The translations under genes were made by a program, and so were the position numbers. Below the pieces are notes generated by a model. The model saw only the letters and a list, made by a program, of their open reading frames with translations. It had not been told where the DNA came from and did not search any database. A stretch of 41,313 nt of DNA from Verrucomicrobiota bacterium (GTDB lineage Bacteria; Verrucomicrobiota; Verrucomicrobiia; Limisphaerales; JAHDYP01), in assembly GCA_023383055.1 (NCBI GenBank), contig JAHDYP010000047.1, forward strand, positions 1 to 41,313. The letters are read 5' to 3'. How positions within the stretch are numbered: position 1 is the first letter of the stretch; the number at the start of each line of letters is the position of its first letter. Of this stretch, positions 34,308 through 41,313 are shown piece after piece.

Positions 34308-35708
34308 TCAGGAACGCTTCGCCGTCGCCAGACGGCCGCTGAGCCAGCGGTACCCCAACCCAGCCAGCAGCGCAACGGCCAACAGCAGGATGCTCCTCCA
34401 GAAGACGTAGTCCACGAGTTCCCGACCGCCGGTTTGCGCCTGGGCCACCACCGGGCCAACCTGCGCCGAGAGTTGCGCGAGGTTGGTCGATCCCAGCGTT
34501 TGATCCAGCCTCTCGAGCAACACGGTCAACTGTCGCGCCGTCGCTTCAAGCTGGGTCGCGGTCCGCGCATAGTCCAGGATCCGGAACGGCGTCGCATCCG
34601 TGGCGGGCGGTTTGTCGGCGTGGGAAGGCTCGCCGACGCCCAGGCGTTTCATCAGCGCGTCGAAGGTGATCAAGGTCGTGTTCAGCGAAGCAGCCATGCT
34701 CTCGCCCGCGACCAGAGTGCGGGTGACTTCCGCCGAGAGCTCGCGCAATCCGCTTTCCTGGGCTTCCAGCGCCTCGAGGACGGCCTGGCGCTCGGCGGTG
34801 ATGCGGTCGGGCAGTTCGGCGGCCGTGGCGCTGGCGGATTCCAGCGCTCGGCTGATCCGGTCGGCGCTCGCGCTCAAGCCGGGCGCATTGGTCAATACCG
34901 CTTCGATTCTCTCTTCGCGCAGGAGTTGGTCGGTGAGCAGATCGACCTGCCAGCGCAAGAGGAAGGGCATGCGTTGCGCCATGAACATCGCCCGCTCGGC
35001 AAGGAGCCGCGCGTGCGTCACCTCCCGCACTGCCGGGTCGAGACCCGCCGTCGGGTCCAGCCCAACGAAGGCAAAGACGCTTCCCGGCCGGGCGGACTTC
35101 TGGCTGGTCTGCCGGATCAGTGAGCTGAACTCTTCGGGCCGGGCGAAAAAATTCAGGTGGCCGTCGGGCGTGAGATCCCACCAGCGCTGGATGGCATTGC
35201 GCAGTTCCTGTTGCTGCTCCTCCGGGAACACTCCGCCCGCCAGGTTCCAGGCATTGGTCTCCAGGTTGCGGCTCACCGCCAGCCAGGGTTCGAAGGCAGG
35301 ACCGTCGGTGGTCTTGACCCAGACTTCCTCGAGGGCCATCCGGGTGATCGTGGCCAGGGCCAGAAAGTCGAGCAGGTTGGCTTGGGGATTCGGTCCCGTG
35401 GCGATGGTCACGGTGGCCGAACTGACCGCCACCTTCCAGCGCAGGGCCTGACTACGCGCGTCTGCCGTGCCGAGGCGCCGGACGTAGTCGTCCAGGGCCG
35501 CCGTGGTTCGGCCGGCGTATTCATCCGCGAAGCGCTGCAACTGAACTTGCAGCGCGGCCGGGTCCTGCGCTGGCGACTTGCCGCCCGGCGTCACCGCGGT
35601 CACCACCTGCCCCGGCACCTGCGCCGCGCTTTCGACCACCCGACACCCGGTCACCGCCAGCGCGAGCATCAGCCAGCCGGCCGTTTCGATTAGGATCGCC
35701 CCATTCAC
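34308..35708 (-). CDS. lipoprotein with long helical domain and C-terminal membrane anchor, unknown function
   Basis: A 466-residue protein. A GTG start at 35708 forms GTGA with the fucosidase stop (35705), a 4-bp overlap typical of coupled genes. It also gives a signal with a lipobox (LMLALAVTGC|R). Starts further upstream lie inside the fucosidase gene. The body is long alpha-helices (AALQVQLQRFADEYAGRTTAALDDYVRRL; RISRALESASATAAELPDRITAERQAVLEALEAQESGLRELSAEVTR). It ends in a hydrophobic helix (about 440-458, RSILLLAVALLAGLGYRWL). It therefore has a lipid anchor at one end and a membrane helix at the other, which suggests a protein spanning the periplasm. No family is recognised. The operon position between fucosidase and DUF481 barrel suggests an envelope or transport role. 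Confidence 0.75.
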   Translation of the reverse strand: MNGAILIETAGWLMLALAVTGCRVVESAAQVPGQVVTAVTPGGKSPAQDPAALQVQLQRFADEYAGRTTAALDDYVRRLGTADARSQALRWKVAVSSATVTIATGPNPQANLLDFLALATITRMALEEVWVKTTDGPAFEPWLAVSRNLETNAWNLAGGVFPEEQQQELRNAIQRWWDLTPDGHLNFFARPEEFSSLIRQTSQKSARPGSVFAFVGLDPTAGLDPAVREVTHARLLAERAMFMAQRMPFLLRWQVDLLTDQLLREERIEAVLTNAPGLSASADRISRALESASATAAELPDRITAERQAVLEALEAQESGLRELSAEVTRTLVAGESMAASLNTTLITFDALMKRLGVGEPSHADKPPATDATPFRILDYARTATQLEATARQLTVLLERLDQTLGSTNLAQLSAQVGPVVAQAQTGGRELVDYVFWRSILLLAVALLAGLGYRWLSGRLATAKRS

Positions 35709-37213
35709 GGTCTTCCAGCGACCTCCAGCCGGCCGTCGAACTCCAGGGCAATCACGCTGGCGATCGGGTTCGGAGCCTCTCCCGGCAGCGACAACACGAC
35801 GCCACCGCCGGTGCGTTCCGCGGCTATGGTTGTGCCGGAACCGAGCAGCTGCGCCCGTTTCACCGGGTTGCGCAACCCCGGCACCACCAGTTTCCCGTCG
35901 GCAGGCCAATCGAACACGTGCAGGTAAAGCGTGCCTCCGGTATTCGAGGTCTTCTTGGTGCACCGGCCCCAGGTCAACCCCGGGAACGGGCTGGCAGTCG
36001 TGGCATAGATCGCCTCGCCATACACCCGCATCCAGTCGCCGATGGCGCGCATGGACTGGACGCTCTCGGTCGGAACGCTGCCGTCCGCCTTCGGTCCGAT
36101 GTTCAGCAGGTAATTCCCGCCTTTGCTGGCAATGTCGACCAGGTTGCGGATCAACGTCTCATCCGATTTCCAGGCGTGGTCGTGTTCGCTGAAACCCCAG
36201 GTGGTGTTCAGCGTCATGCAGGTTTCCCAGTCCACCCCCGGCATGCCGGTCGGCGGGATGTGCTGTTCGGGCGTGAGAAAATCGCCGTACCTGGGTTCGA
36301 TCCGCGGAATGGTGGCCTCCATCGCCATGCCGGTCCAGCCGGCTTCCGGAATGCGGAACAGGCGGTTGTTCATGATCACGCCGGGCAGTCGCTGGCGCAC
36401 CCGGTCCATCAGGTCGAAGGCGCGCCAGGCTTCCTGTCCCTGGAAATCCTGGGAGCTGTAATCCCACCACAGGATGTCCACGGGTCCGTAGTTTGAAGTC
36501 AATTCGTCCACCTGGGCGTGGAGATAGCCGAGATACCGCGCATGTTCCCTTTCGCCATTGGGATACGGCCGACCGTGGAGCGGGTGGGGCAGTTGCTGGG
36601 AGAGATTGTAGGCGTATTGGTCGTGATGCCAATCGATCACCGAATGATAGAAACCAACACGCAATCCCTCGGCCCGAAGAGCGTCTACGATCTCTTGGAC
36701 GAGGTCGCGGCCAAGGACCGAACCGGCGTCGTAGTCGCTCACCTTCGAATCGTGCAGGGCAAAGCCGTCATGATGTTTGGTGGTGAAGACGACGTAACGG
36801 CAGCCGGCCGATTTCGCCAGAGCCGCCCATTCACGGGCAAAACCCGGTTTGGGCGTGAACCGCGGGATGGCGGCGCGCGCGTAGGTTTCGGTATCCGCCT
36901 TGACGCGTTGTTGGATCCATTCCATGCCGCCCTGGGTGCCCACCGGCTGTCCGTTCCAGGTCCCTGCCAAACCGGAATAAAGGCCCCAGTGCACGAACAT
37001 GCCGAAGCGGGCTTCGCGCCACCACTGCAGCCGCGCGTCGCGTTGGCCGGCCGTCTCCGCCGCTTGGACCAGCACGCCGCCAAAGATCAGTGAGATCAAC
37101 AGAACAAAGAGCCAAATCCGGAGCGCAATGAGTCTGGAGTTCGGGAGCCGAAATCCTCCGTTCACAGGCTGAATCCGATGCAGTTTCGTGGACATAAGAT
37201 CGTGCTGAAGCAA
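35705..37213 (-). CDS. GH29 alpha-L-fucosidase, secreted
   Basis: A 502-residue protein; the ATG at 37213 or 37195 (MSTKLHR) could start translation. A signal-anchor segment (about 30-50, ALRIWLFVLLISLIFGGVLVQAA) leads into the GH29 catalytic barrel. Its landmarks are WWREARFGMFVHWGLYS (64-80), VVFTTKHHDGFALHDS (141-156) and VGFYHSVIDWHH, then the nucleophile Asp251 in VDILWWDYSSQ. LLNIGPKADGSVPTES closes the catalytic domain, and a C-terminal beta-sandwich ends at residue 502. These are the hallmarks of active retaining fucosidases. It acts outside the cytoplasm, removing terminal alpha-L-fucose from glycans. It is first in a three-gene operon and is coupled to the next gene by a GTGA overlap. 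Confidence 0.93.
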   Translation of the reverse strand: MLQHDLMSTKLHRIQPVNGGFRLPNSRLIALRIWLFVLLISLIFGGVLVQAAETAGQRDARLQWWREARFGMFVHWGLYSGLAGTWNGQPVGTQGGMEWIQQRVKADTETYARAAIPRFTPKPGFAREWAALAKSAGCRYVVFTTKHHDGFALHDSKVSDYDAGSVLGRDLVQEIVDALRAEGLRVGFYHSVIDWHHDQYAYNLSQQLPHPLHGRPYPNGEREHARYLGYLHAQVDELTSNYGPVDILWWDYSSQDFQGQEAWRAFDLMDRVRQRLPGVIMNNRLFRIPEAGWTGMAMEATIPRIEPRYGDFLTPEQHIPPTGMPGVDWETCMTLNTTWGFSEHDHAWKSDETLIRNLVDIASKGGNYLLNIGPKADGSVPTESVQSMRAIGDWMRVYGEAIYATTASPFPGLTWGRCTKKTSNTGGTLYLHVFDWPADGKLVVPGLRNPVKRAQLLGSGTTIAAERTGGGVVLSLPGEAPNPIASVIALEFDGRLEVAGRP

Positions 37214-37410
37214 TCCGTGTTATGGCTCGATTCTGCTCCTTAACCCGGCGTCGCGTCGAGCAGAACAATGGGCACCTGCGATTCCTGGAAAACCGGCGAT
37301 TGACCGGCGCTCTCGTCACCGGGCTTCTCTGAATCTTCGGGGAAAGAATCCGCCCGGTCGTCGCGTCGCCAAACGACTTTCGCCTTTGCGGCCGGCCCGG
37401 CAGAAACTCA

Positions 37411-37440
37411 AGAGCCTTCCGGGTACGCCCGGAAGGCTCT
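37411..37440 (-). terminator. rho-independent terminator
   Basis: A perfect 13-bp stem (AGAGCCTTCCGGG at 37411-37423 with 37428-37440) closed by a TACG tetraloop lies 27 bp past the PEP-CTERM gene stop. The minus strand then reads TTGAGTTTC, only a weak T-tract. It may serve as a bidirectional stop. Confidence 0.75.
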
Positions 37441-37466
37441 CAAAAGTCAGGATCTAAACCGAGGGT

Positions 37467-38264
37467 TCAGCTCCTGGCAAAACGGCGGCGAACCATCCAC
37501 GCCAGCAACCCCACGCCCAGCAATAACCCGGTCGCGGGCTCGGGAATGAGCGAGATGCCATCGGCGGTCGCCCCGCCCAGCGCCAGGATGTAGCTGTCGG
37601 CTAACGCGAGGTCGTGGATCTGAATGCTGTTCACCATGCCGGAGGCCGTCTCGCCGTCTTCGTCGGTGAACAATAGGGCGGTAGTATCCAGCGACCAGCG
37701 ACCGTCCACGCCGGAGCTCAGGGTCTGGGTGCCGACCAGGGTCCCGTCGATGTACTTGCGCATCTGCTCTGTCCCAAGCGTCAGGTCCATGACCAGCGCC
37801 ACACGGTGCCAGGTGTCGGCCACGATGGCGCCATGGTAGGTGCCGGAGATCCCAATGCCGTTACTGGTGTTGACAAAAAAATCGCTGTCGTTCGAGTTGT
37901 CCGGGCTGGTCTGGAAGAGGCCGCGCCATTGCCCGGTGCTCGTCGAGGGGAACATGATATCCATGATCAAACTGTATTGGTTCACGAAGCTCCCACCGCC
38001 GTTCGCCCCCATGCCGTGGGTCAGAATATACCCCTGGGTAGCCAGGGCCGCAGGGAATTGCATGACGTTCGCGGTCTCGCCGCCGATGGCGGCCGTAGTG
38101 AATACCGTCGACCCGGCCGTGTCGCCCCGGTAGCCAAGGTCGGTGCCCAACGTGGCCGACAGATTCCCACTGTTAAAGTCCCACTGGCCGGTGATCGCGG
38201 CGCTGGCGGGTCCGCTCAGGATCAGGCCGCACGACAACGTGATAATCGCAAGGATTGATTTCAT
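37467..38264 (-). CDS. PEP-CTERM LamG-like exported protein
   Basis: A 265-residue protein from the ATG at 38264 with a standard signal peptide (MKSILAIITLSCGLILSGPASAA|I). The central part is a LamG-like beta-sandwich (QWDFNSGNLSATLG..., ADTWHRVALVMDLTLGTEQMRKYIDGTLVGTQTL...GRWSLDTTALLFTDEDGETASGMVNSIQIHDLAL). The C-terminus is a textbook PEP-CTERM sorting signal: PEPATG, a hydrophobic helix and the basic cluster RRRFARS. The exosortase system that processes such proteins must exist elsewhere in the genome. The protein is probably exported to the cell surface or into matrix polysaccharide. It is a single-gene transcript ended by the terminator at 37411-37440. Confidence 0.9.
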   Translation of the reverse strand: MKSILAIITLSCGLILSGPASAAITGQWDFNSGNLSATLGTDLGYRGDTAGSTVFTTAAIGGETANVMQFPAALATQGYILTHGMGANGGGSFVNQYSLIMDIMFPSTSTGQWRGLFQTSPDNSNDSDFFVNTSNGIGISGTYHGAIVADTWHRVALVMDLTLGTEQMRKYIDGTLVGTQTLSSGVDGRWSLDTTALLFTDEDGETASGMVNSIQIHDLALADSYILALGGATADGISLIPEPATGLLLGVGLLAWMVRRRFARS

Positions 38265-38411
38265 GGTTCTTTTATGCTGTAAGCTCAATTGCTCTCAACC
38301 ACTAACCTTCTGATGGGGCGGACCTTGCCTGTCGGTCGGGCGCTGGTCAAGTTGAATTAGCCCGCCTTGCGACGGTCAACGGACATCAGTCCGGGTTCAA
38401 GCCGGCCGGCC

Positions 38412-39581
38412 TCAGCCATCGCGCACCGGACTGGCATCCGCGGCTTCGAAAAACGCCACAATGTTCGCCCACGGCGTCTCCGGTCCGAGCACGTGGGCCG
38501 GCCCCAGGATCAAACCACCCCCACGGGCCACGTCGCGCACGCGGGCGCGGACTTCGGCGCGGACTTCGTCCGGCGTGCCAAAGGGCATCGTCCGTTGCAC
38601 GCTCACCGTGCCCCAGAACGAGAGCCGATCGCCGAAGCGACGCTTGACGGCGGCAGGGTCCATGCACTCGGGTTGGACTGGATTGAGGATGTCCACGCCA
38701 ATCTCGATGAGATCCGGAATGGCCGCGTCGACCTTGCCGTCGGAGTGGTAGAAGCAGAACGTTTCCGGCCGAACCTCCTTGACCGCCCGCACGGTGGCCG
38801 CCAGACGCGGCTTCAGGAATTCGCGCCACATGTCCAGTTTCATCAGCATGCCGTGCTGTCCAGCCACGTCGTCGCCCGTGATGACGATATCGACGCCGGC
38901 GCGGGCGAACTGGGCCGCCGCATACTGCTGCAGCGCCGACGTACGCTCGAACAGCCAGTGCGCCACCTCGGGCGCCGTCACCATGTCCATCATCAGGTCT
39001 TCCAGGCCCCGGAGATACCAGGAGCGTTCGAAAACCGATCCGGCGTAGCCCGCGACCGCCAGACCCCGGGCCTGCAACGCCGCGACGCGCTCGCGCACGC
39101 CCTCCCAGCGATACGGCTGATCCAGGTCCGGCCAGGGATACTCGCGCAACCGTGCAAAATCATGGACAGCCCGCAGTGTGGGTTCGAACTGGACGAAATG
39201 ATGAAAGTCGCCTCTGCGGCGCCACACCCCCCATTCGTCCACTTCGCCACCGGCGAGGGCGGTGTCGGCCTCGGGCCCGAGCCATTCGACGAAGCGAGAG
39301 CGCGGCAGGAGGGTGGGGTTGAATCCCACCCGCGTGATGTCCATGTCGAAGTAATCGCGCGCCGATTGGGGGGCGCACTTTTCGCGCAACAACCGTTCGA
39401 TGGGCGGCGTGTAACCGATGACCTCCTCATACAACAGCCGCGGCACCCGGTCGGTGGGCTGGTGGGCCAATGCGGCAAGCACCCGCGCCCGGGAGCTCAT
39501 CCCGGAAGACCCGCCTGCCGGACCATCCCCGACCGCCGGTTTGACCGCGCTGGTGGATGCCTTGCGGTCTGGCGGTTTCAT
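38412..39581 (-). CDS. uroporphyrinogen decarboxylase-family protein (not HemE)
   Basis: A 389-residue protein from the ATG at 39581, which has GGAG about 9 nt upstream. An alternative ATG at 39500 begins exactly at the family core (MSSRARVLAALAHQPTDRVPRLLYEE). The barrel has the URO-D fold pattern: LAALAHQPTDRVP, AHWLFERTSALQQYAAAQFARAGVDIVITGDDVAGQHGMLM, FCFYHSDGKVDAAIPDLIEIGVDILNPVQPECMDP, and FWGTVSVQRTMPFGTPDEVRAEVR. The family's methyltransferase-like and unknown-function members, abundant in Planctomycetes-Verrucomicrobia, have this HSDG/NPVQPE layout; true HemE differs in its N-terminal motif. The substrate is unknown. It begins 25 bp after the isomerase-like gene on the same strand and is probably co-transcribed with it. 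Confidence 0.85.
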   Translation of the reverse strand: MKPPDRKASTSAVKPAVGDGPAGGSSGMSSRARVLAALAHQPTDRVPRLLYEEVIGYTPPIERLLREKCAPQSARDYFDMDITRVGFNPTLLPRSRFVEWLGPEADTALAGGEVDEWGVWRRRGDFHHFVQFEPTLRAVHDFARLREYPWPDLDQPYRWEGVRERVAALQARGLAVAGYAGSVFERSWYLRGLEDLMMDMVTAPEVAHWLFERTSALQQYAAAQFARAGVDIVITGDDVAGQHGMLMKLDMWREFLKPRLAATVRAVKEVRPETFCFYHSDGKVDAAIPDLIEIGVDILNPVQPECMDPAAVKRRFGDRLSFWGTVSVQRTMPFGTPDEVRAEVRARVRDVARGGGLILGPAHVLGPETPWANIVAFFEAADASPVRDG

Positions 39582-39606
39582 GCGTTGGGCTCCGAAACGG
39601 ATCGAT

Positions 39607-40524
39607 TCAAGCCGGGCCGTCGAAAAGTCGCCGTACTTGGTCCAACCCCTCGCGGTGAGCCGTGACGGCATCGAGGGTCTTGGGCGAACCCCCCTCGACC
39701 GCCTGTTCAAGGACCAGATGCGGCTTCACTCCGTGGCGCTTCAACCATGCGCTGAGCCGCGCGTAGTCGATGTCGCCGTCCCCGGTGAAGACTTCCGTCC
39801 AAATGCCGCCACGCGACTGGCGCAAGTGGAGTTCAACGATGCGGCTGCCGTAGTGCTCGACCGCGTCGAAAAGCGCCACCTGCGAGTCGCCACAGCCGCG
39901 GAACACCCAGTGGGCGTCGAGGCAGAACTTCACGTTGGCGGGATCCGTGGCGGTGAGCATGTGATGAAACTCGCGCGCCCCGAGGCGCAGTTCGATATCG
40001 TGATTATGGTAGGCCAGCACGGCGCCCAACCGGCGCAACTCCGCCCCGAGCCGGTCGAGGGCTTTCGCCTGCGCAAGCAGTTGAGCGTCGGTCTTGTTCT
40101 CCGGCCCGCCCCAACGCAGGGGCGAGGGATTGGTGACGATGATGCGGGTGCCCAGCTCGACCGCGCGTCGGGCGACGGCCAGCACGCTGTCGATGCTCGC
40201 CGCCGCCGCGTCGTCATGCAGACTGCTGTTGACGTAAAGGGAGCGCATTTCAAGCCCGTGCGCCTTGAGCCGCGCGCCGAGACCGTTGAATTCCTCCGGC
40301 GCGTTGATGATCGGTTCGTAGCCGCCGATGCCGGTCGAGGCGATGGCCGCCAGGGCCGCGTCGGTGTGCAGGGTGAAGGTCCCGCCCTCGCGTCCGGCAA
40401 ACGTGCCCCAGGGATAGGTGTTGGTGGCGACGTGCAGCGTCGGCGGCTCGGCGGAGAGGACCGATGGCGTAACCATGGCGAGACTGGCTGCGGTCGTGTT
40501 GAATAGGAAGCTGCGGCGGTTCAT
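39607..40524 (-). CDS. sugar-phosphate isomerase/epimerase-like TIM-barrel protein, exported
   Basis: A 305-residue protein from the ATG at 40524; codons upstream to 40632 are not family-like. The N-terminus (MNRRSFLFNTTAASLAMVTPSVLSAE) is a Tat-like signal with twin arginine. The barrel matches the xylose isomerase-like/AP endonuclease family-2 fold. The metal-binding pattern is seen in VLAYHNHDIELRLG (His), VKFCLDAHWVFRGCGD (Asp), IVELHLRQSRGG (His) and HLVLEQAVEG (Glu). Such proteins isomerise or epimerise sugars and related compounds. Being Tat-exported, it should act in the periplasm, as should the Gfo/Idh oxidoreductases and GH5 enzyme. It is first in a two-gene unit with the URO-D-family gene (25-bp gap). 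Confidence 0.87.
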   Translation of the reverse strand: MNRRSFLFNTTAASLAMVTPSVLSAEPPTLHVATNTYPWGTFAGREGGTFTLHTDAALAAIASTGIGGYEPIINAPEEFNGLGARLKAHGLEMRSLYVNSSLHDDAAAASIDSVLAVARRAVELGTRIIVTNPSPLRWGGPENKTDAQLLAQAKALDRLGAELRRLGAVLAYHNHDIELRLGAREFHHMLTATDPANVKFCLDAHWVFRGCGDSQVALFDAVEHYGSRIVELHLRQSRGGIWTEVFTGDGDIDYARLSAWLKRHGVKPHLVLEQAVEGGSPKTLDAVTAHREGLDQVRRLFDGPA

Positions 40525-41092
40525 GGGAGTCGAGTCTCCCTTAATGCGGCGGCAAACGCCAGCCGCGTTTCCCGGGACAAGGATAGCTCCTGGATTCGCA
40601 CGTCGTCGGCGCTGAGTTCCAAATAGACACAAAGTGACAGGCTCGGAGTGTGTTCGCGCTAGAGAGTGACAGGTTCACGGTATGCGCTGTGCAATAGGGG
40701 GACAGGTTTAAGGCGTGAAGCGGTAGGGTCGTGATCTCGCAACCTCTTCAGAAGTCATCACCAAGGGGTTTGGACGCGCCGTTTATCCCCGCGCGCAGCA
40801 GATTGACCGAAGCGTGAAGTCAGTAGTCGGTGAAAACGTGACGAAGTCTGCCGCAAGCCTGAAAGCCCTCCCGCTCCGCTCGGTTCAGCGCCTTCCGAAC
40901 CCGTCCGGGCGACTTCCGCAGCTCAAACCCTGCCCGCAGACCCGCTCAATCCGCCTCCAGGAATGGAACCTGGATCGATCAAGGATACAGCTGTTCCGGC
41001 CTGTCGCTCCGCCGCCGGACGGGGACAGGGTGCTCTCGAATACTTGATGCTATCCAGTCGGGAGACTGGGCGCGATTTGGGCGGCTCGCCCC
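40525..41092. other. gene-poor region with mobile-element-like repeats
   Basis: About 570 bp with no convincing gene. A plus-strand frame at 40814-41047 has no recognisable motif. The left part holds three evenly spaced GACAGG repeats, described separately, and another GGGGACAGG lies at 41021-41029. The region is bounded on the right by a REP-associated transposase. It looks like an old insertion site or transposase target zone. Confidence 0.45.
40633..40706. repeat. three regularly spaced GACAGG repeats (about 32-bp period)
   Basis: AGTGACAGGCT starts at 40633 and AGTGACAGGTT at 40665. GGGACAGGTT starts at 40699, with its GACAGG core about one period on. The consensus is roughly RGKGACAGGYT with a 32-33 bp period. 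Repeated subterminal motifs of this sort occur at the ends of insertion sequences such as the IS21 group and beside REP elements. No full element is present. Confidence 0.5.
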
Positions 41093-41313
41093 TTAACTCA
41101 CGACGTTCTTCTTCAAATCCCGCAACGTCCGCAGCTCCTCAAACGGCAACTGCCGCAGTCGGCGGGCTCCGCTTTGGCGCTTGGGCCCAAAGTGACTTCG
41201 GAACTGGCGGAAGATCCCGTTCACGTAAGCCTCCGATCCCAGCACCAAACCATCCCCAAAATACCGGATCCGCAACCGCAACGCCTCCCCGCACCCAATC
41301 ACCCCTCCCGCTC
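41093..41313 (-). CDS. REP-associated (RAYT-like) transposase, C-terminal part (partial at right edge)
   Basis: The minus-strand frame ends at 41093 and is open to the right edge. It encodes RIRYFGDGLVLGSEAYVNGIFRQFRSHFGPKRQSGARRLRQLP...LRTLRDLKKNVVS. The pattern YF-DG-VLGS-AFV...FGPKR-TGAR ... LRDLR is the characteristic tail of the Y1-type (HUH) transposases annotated as REP-associated or IS200-like in verrucomicrobial and related genomes. The HUH catalytic domain would lie past the edge. RAYT proteins are domesticated transposases that move REP hairpins; the GGGGACAGG sequences next to it may be its targets. Confidence 0.7.
   Translation of the reverse strand, partial: AGGVIGCGEALRLRIRYFGDGLVLGSEAYVNGIFRQFRSHFGPKRQSGARRLRQLPFEELRTLRDLKKNVVS

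Noticed and set aside
1..41313. CRISPR arrays, rRNA genes and riboswitches
   Set aside because: I saw no regularly spaced identical repeats of CRISPR length, no rRNA segments and no recognisable riboswitch core. The 32-bp GACAGG series is too short and degenerate for CRISPR.

Overview
The window looks like a chromosomal stretch of a GC-rich member of the Verrucomicrobiota (Limisphaerales/Pedosphaera-like), or a close planctomycete-verrucomicrobial relative. This is inferred from gene content, not from a marker gene. Supporting signs are Tat-exported Gfo/Idh/MocA oxidoreductases, Cys-type sulfatases with signal peptides, very large LamG/lamin-tail/CotH surface proteins, a PEP-CTERM protein, mostly weak or absent Shine-Dalgarno sites and many small degraded genes.

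Left edge (1-2079): the right end of an integrated element. It holds the C-terminal part of a large SNF2-type helicase/methylase protein, a small membrane protein and an excisionase-like HTH gene. It stops against a tRNA-Ile2(CAU) gene whose 3' end faces the element, the usual arrangement for tRNA-targeted integration. Paired TTGGCCAAG repeats lie between the excisionase gene and the tRNA.

2331-10215: a 2220-residue secreted CotH/LamG/lamin-tail protein converges on a Tat-exported GH5 glycosidase. A decayed four-helix-bundle gene between inverted repeats follows (10229-10652).

10690-17313: a minus-strand carbohydrate cluster with three Tat-exported Gfo/Idh/MocA oxidoreductases and a HEAT-repeat secreted protein, with a strong terminator inside the cluster. 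A deletion-scarred macro-domain pseudogene is divergent from it.

17326-19937: a LamG/PA14 secreted protein interrupted by an apparent one-base frameshift and followed by a strong terminator.

20328-25517: the most interesting block. It contains a small two-helix membrane protein, a TIR-TM-WD40 protein, a tightly linked HTH protein with an unrecognised C-terminal domain, a divergent OmpR-type winged-helix protein and a transposase remnant. It reads as a candidate signalling or immune cassette.

25618-33022: aquaporin Z, two sulfatases with a HAD phosphatase between them, a two-gene small-protein/nucleotidyltransferase module, a truncated DUF4239 membrane-protein gene and a solute-binding protein.

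33143-37213: a compact operon of GH29 alpha-L-fucosidase, a helical lipoprotein and a DUF481 outer-membrane protein. 37467-40524: a PEP-CTERM LamG protein, a URO-D-family protein and a sugar-phosphate isomerase/epimerase-like protein. The right edge has regularly spaced GACAGG repeats and the C-terminus of a REP-associated (RAYT-like) transposase running off the window.

Taken together, the sulfatases, fucosidase, GH5 enzyme, oxidoreductases and isomerase fit breakdown of sulfated, fucose-containing polysaccharide, though no substrate can be proved from sequence alone.
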